IMG/VR virus record: IMGVR_UViG_3300042397_000782 | Location: 1 to 28,219 of that record | Direction: 5' to 3' (one strand) | Origin: a virus | Length of the DNA: 28,219 nt | Shown here: positions 14,801-22,000 of the stretch, in pieces | Position numbering within the stretch: position 1 is the stretch's first letter | How the letters are laid out: the number at the start of each line of letters is the position of its first letter | Notes under the pieces: generated by a model | Seen by the model: only the letters and a program-made list of their open reading frames with translations | Databases searched by the model: none | What the model was told of the DNA's origin: nothing | Translations under genes and position numbers: made by a program

Positions 14801-17800
14801 ACGATTACAGTTGATACGTTGTTGCCATTATATTCATAGATGTCAATGACAGCATGCACCATACCATAGTTCCCCGTGTTGCCCGGGAACTTGATAACAA
14901 CAGCGCCTGTAGCACCACCGCTTGCTCCCCATTGAGCATTAGGGCGACCAACTAATTGATTCTGTACAATACCGCCTATCTCGCGCATATTGTTGCCTGC
15001 CATGTACATTGTACCGTACAACCAATTAGTTCCGGTACTATAAATACCTGACGGATGGTATGAAGCTGAGCCTGTTCCGGCGACGTTACTATTGCCTTGG
15101 TATGAATAAGCACTCAAGTTACCCGATGAACCAAGAGACATAACTGTAGTTCCCGAAGCCGAGTAATCGCCATCATACGTGCAATTTATCTTCCAATTCC
15201 AACTAGACGCTCCTTGACCACCCCAACTAAATGCACCTGCAGCATTCATTGCAATCGCACCTGTGTAAGACCCCCAACTCTCAAAGCTCATCTGAGCAGT
15301 CCCTGAGGATTGCTTCCCTATGTGTAACTGACTAGCAGTAACGTACATAGAACTACCCATGATATTTACTTGTCCATTGAAAGTAGACAGTGCATTATTG
15401 CCATAAGCAAAATTTGCCCCTCCATAAGTAGACAGTCCAAAACCGGGTGTAACGCTTTCACCTTGACCCCATCCGCCCGGATGTCCTATGCCAACCTTAC
15501 TGTAAAGGTGAATATACTCGTTAGTGAATCGTCCACGAATACCATATAAGTTAGCAGATTCTGCAGCGTTCAACTGAAGGTAGTAAAGTACAGAAGTGCC
15601 ATTAGGGTCTACATAGTAACCCGTATCGTTAGAGTCATAGAATATAGGTGCGCGGAATGATTCAGCAGCTTCGATATAGGTAGTTCCCCAACCTATACTT
15701 CTACCCATCAATATTCTCCCTCCTGTGTAAATAAATACTGACTCAACAGAGTTTCCGGAATCATGGACTACGAACTCCCACTCGTCAGCACAGTTGGCTA
15801 AATACCCTGCAGTAACATTTGAAGACCAAGAACCATTAAGGAAATTGTAGTTATAATTTGTGCTACCTGATTGAACAACTCCGGGGTACCCATGCCCATA
15901 ATAACTTTCACCAATTGCAACTCCACTAAGTCTACTAACTGAAGCAAAGTCACCATAGTATCCTGTGTCATTTCTGTCATAGTAAATACTAGAATAAATA
16001 GCCTCAACACTATTAATGTTGTTGCTATTCATATTTATTGCCCCGGTCATTGTGCCTCCGGCTAACGCCAAGAATGGCCCCCCTGTAGCAAAGCCTTGAG
16101 CATTTACCCAAGCCTGAGTAGCTACGCCCTGACTGTTTAAAGTAAGAGTGGTGAAGTTCGTTTGTGATGTTGTTGCTGAGTTCCCTGAGATGCTAATCCC
16201 CCAAGTCCCCGTAGCATTGCTACCATTAGCAAAAGCGAATGCTGACGAATCGTATCCGTCAAGCGTATTCGCGTTGCCTGCATTAGCGGCATAGCTTACA
16301 GACTGAGAAGCAATGTTCCCTGCGTTGATTTGGAAGTATGCCTCACGATTTGTTTGAACAGTATCAAAAGAAGTAACAAAGCTTACATTCCATCCGTAAG
16401 CCATGAACGAACTTTGAGAATGTCCGGCTTGAATGTCAGTAATAAATACGTTAGGATATGACCAATAAGTAGTCGTCTCACCAATCCAAATACAGTTGCT
16501 AGTCCCATCAACACCAAATCGAACATTCAATGTTTCAGTGCCATTGTCTCCAATCTGATAAGCGAATACATTGTACCAAGACCCATCAAAGTAGTTATAT
16601 CCACCGCACCGAATCGTACGAGAAGTTCCTGTTTGATAGTTGTAAATCTGAACCGTCAAACTCATCATTACATTTATGAATGATGCAGCAGGAGGAAGCT
16701 TGATTTTAATCGCACCTGTCAAAGGACCGTTGTTAACGTTAATACCTCCTTCAGGGTTGGTTATCCGGTAGTAGTTTTGGTCTACAACACTATTGATTTG
16801 AGTAATGTTAAACCTAGACGTCCCCGCAAAATTCCCATAGAATGCTGTATTATCAGTATCATAAAATATGGGCGCACGCATATCAGACGTAGACTGAATG
16901 CCTACGTTTGAGCTAATCCTACCTCCATCCCAATTCAAGTAGTTATTACCTCCGCCAAAGTATATGGCATTACTTACTCTGAAATTAATTGCATTAACAC
17001 CATTAAGATTTGAATCTCCACTTGGTGCTAGGTAGTACGCAGTATTAGTTGAGTCATAAAACAATGGTGCACGGAAAGAACCACTTGCCTCAGCGAATCC
17101 GGGGAAAGATGTGTTCCCACTACCATCAAGAAGAGTCAATCTTCTAACTAGCGTGTTGAATACGCCGGTATATTGACTGATGTATATAGGCTCTGTTGCG
17201 TCATCAGAAGTAGCTATCTCAAGGTATCCTGCATTGCTGCTTCCTGCTCCATATATGCGCCAAAAATCATTGTCACCCATTGTGCCTTGAAGGGCAGTGC
17301 CAATGTTGTTCACAAAGAAAATTGTACCGCTCATTGTACCACCTGCCAACGGCAAGTAGTTTGCAAGCTGAGCAGTAGTAGCAATACCTGTGATTGCCCC
17401 TGTGTTCCCATTCACGGAAAGCACTCCTGTGTTTGAGATGGTAACGTCGCCTTGTGCTTGGTTTACTGATATGCCGGTTCCTGCAATGATTGAGGTGACA
17501 CCCGCAGCAATTGTCCATGACCTGTTTGCTGAAAGGTCGTAGGTGACTCCGTTAATTGTAAGAGTACGAGAAGAAGGTACAGCATCAGTGATGCCATATC
17601 CTGCTAAAGTTGTAGGCGTTCCGGTAACTCCACTCCAAGGTACAGTAGATGCTGACAATGAAGAATCTGAAACTCTAGCACTATCAACACGAACACCATA
17701 AGTATTGGTACCGTTCCAACCCATTAAAGTAGGAAAAGTTTGAGTCCATGCAACCTGTGCGTTTGTACTATCTACTCCCGTACCACTAGGAGACGTACTT

Positions 17801-19080
17801 TTAGAAGCATCAAAAATAACGTGGTTATTCCCATAATTCTTCCAAGCTAATAAGCCAACAACATTTGCAATTACGTTGAAGCTATTCCAATTTGATTGAA
17901 CTGTATTTTGTACAGCGTAAGTTGTATAGTTAGAACTATCTAATAGAGTTCGCCAAGGGGCTCCTACATAGCTGCCTCCTATAGATTTTCTCCAATAAAA
18001 GTCACCATTATAAGAAGCCCAAAATTGAACTGAAATATCGTAATTCCAAATTCCAAACAACGCCCCATACAAATCACCTGCAGGACCATTAGTATACCCT
18101 GCGCCAATATTGTAAATCCCTGATGTCGAAGCAAGTCCAAGAGAGTTTATATCTCCTGTAAATCTCGCATAAAGACCATTAAAATTTAATCCATTGAATG
18201 TGGTAGCACTTGCCGCGTTGCCTGAGATGTTGATACCCCAAGTCCCCGTAGCATTACTTCCGTTTGCAAATGCAAACGACGCAGCATGGTATCCATCCAA
18301 CGTGTCAGCGTTACCCGTGATGCTAATTGCCCACGTTCCGCTAGCGCCACCACCTGTTAAAGTTGGTGAATAGCTATTATAGTTTAGTGAATGTAATACA
18401 TCAGCGTATGTTACATAAGGAGCACTTGAGTTAAATGCCTGCTGATAAATACGCATCCCAATACCACTCTTGAGGAACATAACAAGGTTGTCGTTTCCGC
18501 CTGAGCCATCACCGTATGAACGAAGATGCAAGTAGTCAGCCCAAGGTGCAGTGTTATTGTTATCCCATGAAGTGAATCCAAATCCCATGCGATAGGCCGT
18601 CATACTAGAAGGAGCAATTGTACGAATGTCCCAAGACTGAATAGCTCCTCCTGAAGTTCCTATAACTAGGTTTGCTGTTGATGCTGCAGTTGCACTACTT
18701 GCGCTACCCGTAATACTGATTGGCCATGTACCTGTGGCGTTGCTACCACCTGTTAAAGCAAAAGCTGAAGCGTGAAGTCCATCAACCGTGTCAGCATTGG
18801 TCGCAGTCGCAGCATTCCCGGAGATATTAATACCCCATGTCCCACTAGCGCCGCCGCCCGTAAGCGTTGGAGCGTAGCTGTTATAGTTTCCTGCATGAAG
18901 AACAATGTTGCTACTGATAAGAATATTAGCTCCACTCTCAGTCATGATGCTATTACCAATAGCACCCTCTGCTGTAAACTTAGGAATGTAATTGACAGTG
19001 CCGGTACCGACGATTAGGTTAATCGGGTCAATCCCACTGTCGGCTAGTATATTATCGTTTATCGTAGCTAAATTCGCCAT
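11863..19080 (-). CDS. Giant tail fibre with C-terminal S74 peptidase/chaperone domain (2405 aa)
   Basis: The longest gene here encodes a repeat-built fibre. The N-terminus (MANLATINDNILADSGIDPI) leads to many copies of a NYNSYxPTLTGGGASGTW... module followed by ISGNA..A and DGxxA motifs, and seven copies of a YDxNxTxYYxDPxGxS-type motif (residues ~660-2180). The last ~94 residues are a peptidase S74 intramolecular chaperone: SDARLK with the likely nucleophile Ser2312, then YIAQEVQEI and LSYGQIHTLKIAALE, ending in a coiled coil (EIKKKIQELEQKLNTL). In known members this domain drives trimerisation and then cuts itself off before Ser. So the mature fibre should lack it. Receptor binding is the likely role; the receptor is unknown. 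Confidence 0.85.
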   Translation of the reverse strand: MANLATINDNILADSGIDPINLIVGTGTVNYIPKFTAEGAIGNSIMTESGANILISSNIVLHAGNYNSYAPTLTGGGASGTWGINISGNAATATNADTVDGLHASAFALTGGSNATGTWPISITGSASSATAASTANLVIGTSGGAIQSWDIRTIAPSSMTAYRMGFGFTSWDNNNTAPWADYLHLRSYGDGSGGNDNLVMFLKSGIGMRIYQQAFNSSAPYVTYADVLHSLNYNSYSPTLTGGGASGTWAISITGNADTLDGYHAASFAFANGSNATGTWGINISGNAASATTFNGLNFNGLYARFTGDINSLGLASTSGIYNIGAGYTNGPAGDLYGALFGIWNYDISVQFWASYNGDFYWRKSIGGSYVGAPWRTLLDSSNYTTYAVQNTVQSNWNSFNVIANVVGLLAWKNYGNNHVIFDASKSTSPSGTGVDSTNAQVAWTQTFPTLMGWNGTNTYGVRVDSARVSDSSLSASTVPWSGVTGTPTTLAGYGITDAVPSSRTLTINGVTYDLSANRSWTIAAGVTSIIAGTGISVNQAQGDVTISNTGVLSVNGNTGAITGIATTAQLANYLPLAGGTMSGTIFFVNNIGTALQGTMGDNDFWRIYGAGSSNAGYLEIATSDDATEPIYISQYTGVFNTLVRRLTLLDGSGNTSFPGFAEASGSFRAPLFYDSTNTAYYLAPSGDSNLNGVNAINFRVSNAIYFGGGNNYLNWDGGRISSNVGIQSTSDMRAPIFYDTDNTAFYGNFAGTSRFNITQINSVVDQNYYRITNPEGGINVNNGPLTGAIKIKLPPAASFINVMMSLTVQIYNYQTGTSRTIRCGGYNYFDGSWYNVFAYQIGDNGTETLNVRFGVDGTSNCIWIGETTTYWSYPNVFITDIQAGHSQSSFMAYGWNVSFVTSFDTVQTNREAYFQINAGNIASQSVSYAANAGNANTLDGYDSSAFAFANGSNATGTWGISISGNSATTSQTNFTTLTLNSQGVATQAWVNAQGFATGGPFLALAGGTMTGAINMNSNNINSVEAIYSSIYYDRNDTGYYGDFASVSRLSGVAIGESYYGHGYPGVVQSGSTNYNYNFLNGSWSSNVTAGYLANCADEWEFVVHDSGNSVESVFIYTGGRILMGRSIGWGTTYIEAAESFRAPIFYDSNDTGYYVDPNGTSVLYYLQLNAAESANLYGIRGRFTNEYIHLYSKVGIGHPGGWGQGESVTPGFGLSTYGGANFAYGNNALSTFNGQVNIMGSSMYVTASQLHIGKQSSGTAQMSFESWGSYTGAIAMNAAGAFSWGGQGASSWNWKINCTYDGDYSASGTTVMSLGSSGNLSAYSYQGNSNVAGTGSASYHPSGIYSTGTNWLYGTMYMAGNNMREIGGIVQNQLVGRPNAQWGASGGATGAVVIKFPGNTGNYGMVHAVIDIYEYNGNNVSTVIVGGHNWGSQWYSYGANVVGYTNKQVRVGVKDGQYCIVIGDGSSSWSYGQVVLRKIQNGAYYSGVMDVGAGYTIQIESDTYSWISGDLRTFRSSGNIYMNEALVATQSWVSSQGYVTGGPFLPLAGGTVTGTTNFSAGVNFASQTNWFGGYGPGSGPGIALENLTTFARFAFWGLDFYDWNHGIQMTIDNGYVSATNSFRAPIFYDLNDTNYYLDPNGNSNLYSVVSVETKARKNQSDNNYTTAALWTESYGNTTTGIAFHISGVLGSFLEMRTNGVLYWANNPVITSGNYNSYSPTLTGGGASGTWGINITGGAGSATNAGYATNAGNADTLDGRDSTQFQWRSTSTIDMSGLDQSLWYPVTVGVTTNPVTRLRIVNALNSNVPSWSTHPSGFTLMLDYTVNGSGWGTATVMRNIQNHTQGFANVNVCGGLAQMGHSSQEVIYLRGGGVYYFQSDADVTPVIRTSYYEIYGQSVQPTSSIINEVTNSVSGMFSTFNLYTAIIRDINSSSYYLDMNASSVLNEITTTGRIYSNEWIQFTNYTGLYSPNNGAHLRPNTGSYGPWLVSGTRNGWSGIEFESLSNGNVTMMINSNSNVTGWHNNSYGWQFRWEGGTAYVYKNSYGGGTVATVWDSVNAPISVSATPNTLALRDASGDIAVRELVMNVAVQNFTPSSLVAIYPTTNQAVKVDAAGARDFLNVPTRTGGDASGTWSINVTGTAGSETLSTVTGRGNTTGSNIITSANVYANGFIDYTDNNYYIDLTSGSRLRGLVEVLGSHGSAQFRVTLPAAENGAAQGQVSLQMWCSEPGVTWSWAGFGYNVTNDGGAPGGFGRINTSFGQAYMRFSTDGDLYFYNTNTSAVRSTTARFGYDGAATFYSSVTAASFFESSDARLKTIVDENYRVDSIVSIKPKFYEKNGKFEAGYIAQEVQEIYSHAVSLGVDGYLSLSYGQIHTLKIAALEDSVDEIKKKIQELEQKLNTLH
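12527..17080 (-). repeat. Seven dispersed YDxNxTxYYxDPxGxS-type motifs in the S74 fibre gene
   Basis: Approximate positions on the DNA are 17030-17080, 16845-16880, 15950-15990, 15603-15655, 14160-14210, 13263-13300 and 12527-12570. Four are preceded by a version of the phrase FRAPIFYD (FRAPLFYD, MRAPIFYD); spacing is irregular. They mark fibre-shaft modules and offer homologous DNA for domain shuffling. Confidence 0.6.
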
Positions 19081-19090
19081 AGTTCTTTTT

Positions 19091-22000
19091 TTATATCGTT
19101 GTCATAGTCAGTGCTTTCCAAACGCCACCACTGAAGACGTAATACCCTACCACTCCATCTTCTTGGTAAACCAATAGGCTCTCGGCCGGTGCAGGTATTG
19201 CCATTCTTTCTCCTTCGGTCATTCGTGGTAGTAAAACTCCTTTGCTCCTGCTGTCAATTTGTAGGGCAGCTGACTGATTCAAATTTAAGACATTAATTCC
19301 GATTCCTCCGCTGACAGATAGCACAGACTCACCTGCGGCATTGCCAACCAATCTCATCAATTCATACAAGCTTCCACCTGAAGGACTGTGCGTCCAACGG
19401 AAGTACTCGTTGTTATTATCCGAAGTATTGAACTCCAATCGAGAGTTGGGGTCACCATCTCCTGTATTGAAGAACTTAATATATCCTCCATCGCTGTTGC
19501 GCACCCAAACAATCCCCTCTGCATCATCAGTGAAATTGATGTTCCCGGTCATAACACCACCTGTCAATAGCAAGTAGCGAGCATCACCAAACGTGGTATC
19601 AAATGCAATCGTTCCTGTAGAAGTAATCACTCCTCCGGTAAGCCCTGTGCCTGCAGTAACGGACGTAACTGTTCCTACGCTCCATGAGCGGTTTGCTGAC
19701 AAGTCATACGCAACACCATTGATGGTGAGCGTACGCGTGTCGGGAACACCCCCAAGGCCCGATAGCGTGTACTGAGGAATATTAAAGACCCCGGTAGAAT
19801 TGTTATAAGTCGCCGCACCACTGTTACCGGACGTAGTGAGCGATAGCGCTAGACGTGCGCGTGCGTCCGTGTAATACAGCTTCGAGCCCTCAGGGATGTT
19901 CGTGGTTGTTAAGCTTACTGCTCCAACTAATCCGTTTACAGAAGTAACAGATTCAGTGTTGTCCACCTTCTGCCATCCTGTATCATGAAATACGGCCCAA
20001 TCCCCTACATTCCACTCAGTGATTCCATCAAGGTTAGTGGTACCTGCTACGTTTACAATGTAGAAGTATCCATCTGTGCCAACTCCTGAAGTAAGAGTAG
20101 GTGTATTTGACGCTGCATCCCAAGTTCCTTGATACTGAAGGCCTCCAAATAAACCGTTTATCTGCCCTTGTAGTTTACCAAATGCAGTTAAGATATTGTC
20201 AGTAGACGTTACTGAACCGCTTAAAGTATTGAAACCTGAAAGCACTTTACTGATTACAGCGTTGTTGCTCAAGGTAACAGACGCGGCTCCGGGGCCTGTT
20301 GCTGTAGCTTCACCCGTAAGTGAAGTAATATAGTTACCCTGTGCTTGATACACAGGAATGTTTAGTACGTTTCCACTCAACGTTGCCGCTCCACTAGTCC
20401 CTGTTGTAGTAAGTGAAGTGATACGCAAAGCGTATGCGGTATCCCATAAAGCTTGACGAGCATCGTCAGGCAATGAGAATCCCGGCATGTATGAAATCTC
20501 AATAATCCCTGCTGAGGTCACAGGAAGGCTAGTGACTTGGAAGCCTACAGGGACGTTGGCGTCTACAGACAATACAGTTCCTACGTTCCATGTACGGTTT
20601 GCGCTCAAGTCGTAAGACGTACCATTGATGGTAAGCACCCTTGTTGAAGGAACACCACCAAGCCCTGACAGGGTGTAGTTTGGTACGTTCAGGATTCCTG
20701 AGATAGTGCTGTATGTAGCAGCTCCGCTGTTACCTGTAGTGGTCAAGCTGATTGCTGCGCGAGCACGAGCCTCTGTAAAGTACAGATTGCTACTCCCCTC
20801 AGGCACTAAGTCTGTTTCGTAGTCGCCTAGCTGCGCAAGAATGTCTCCGGTTCTGCCGAATACACTGCGTACAGGCGCTGTATCGTAATCGCTCCACGTA
20901 GCAGTAACAGTTCCTCCGTCACGCTGCGTAAGCGTCAATGTTTTCGTTTCTGTTCCCGCAACCGCCGCTGATACAATTGTGTCATTGTATGCGCTCGTCC
21001 AATTGTTTTGGTCTGAGATGAGCGGAAGCGAGTACGATGGGTCAAAGTCCACTGTAAGTGTACCGGTGTTGGTAACAGGAGAGCCTGATACGTTGAAGCC
21101 GGTAGGCATAACAAGGTCAACAGACTTCACGGTACCCACGTTCCAAGTGCGGTTAGCACTCAAGTTGTAAGTCACCCCGTTAATCGTCAGCGTGGTGTTG
21201 GTATTGACAGGAGTATAGCCTAATACTGTAGGAATCGTAGCGCTCTTCCACAAGTTTACGGTCGTGTCGCGGTACAATACCCCGTTGTTAATGTAAGGCT
21301 GAGGAGATACATCATGAAGCTCTTCTAACTCATACCCGTTATCAACCTTTACGTATATCTTTCCTTGGTTTTGGTGTGCATACACCACAAATCCAACGAT
21401 AACCGTATGGATAGGGGCTGAAGGCTTAATGTTAGTAAGCTGCCCGGGAATAGTTCCTGACAGATATAGAGTATCACCGTCATTCCACACTTCCCCTTGC
21501 AAAGCACCGGTAGTGTCAATCTTTCTTACAATACCACTAGTAGTAATGAACCCTTCTTGGTTGTTCCCGATGTCTTCAGTAACAATACCTAGCGTGTCCT
21601 TACTATTCGGGTCGTTGTTTGCCTGAGCAAGTCCAACTTGAAGACGCTGCCCTTGAGCACCAATGATTTTTACAGCTTTGTATTCAGCTTCAGAAAGCGG
21701 AGCTCCTGTTCCGTTGACTACTCGAGCTACTTGCTCTTGACCAATCTGTAAGCTTACGTTACCACCAAGAAGCCCTAGGTCAAGCGTGCCATCTTGAGGG
21801 TTCCATACGAGACGACCTACGGCTCCTAATTGAGTTGGAGTAAGGTCTGCCTGAAAGTATCCTGCGGTGATTCCCCACTCTCCTAGGTTTACGTTTGTTG
21901 TAGCTCCTAAGTAAGGAACATATCCGGTAAGCGCAGTGCTATAATTGGGGATATTCAATACCCCTGATACGTTACTGTATGTTGCCGCTCCACTACTTCC

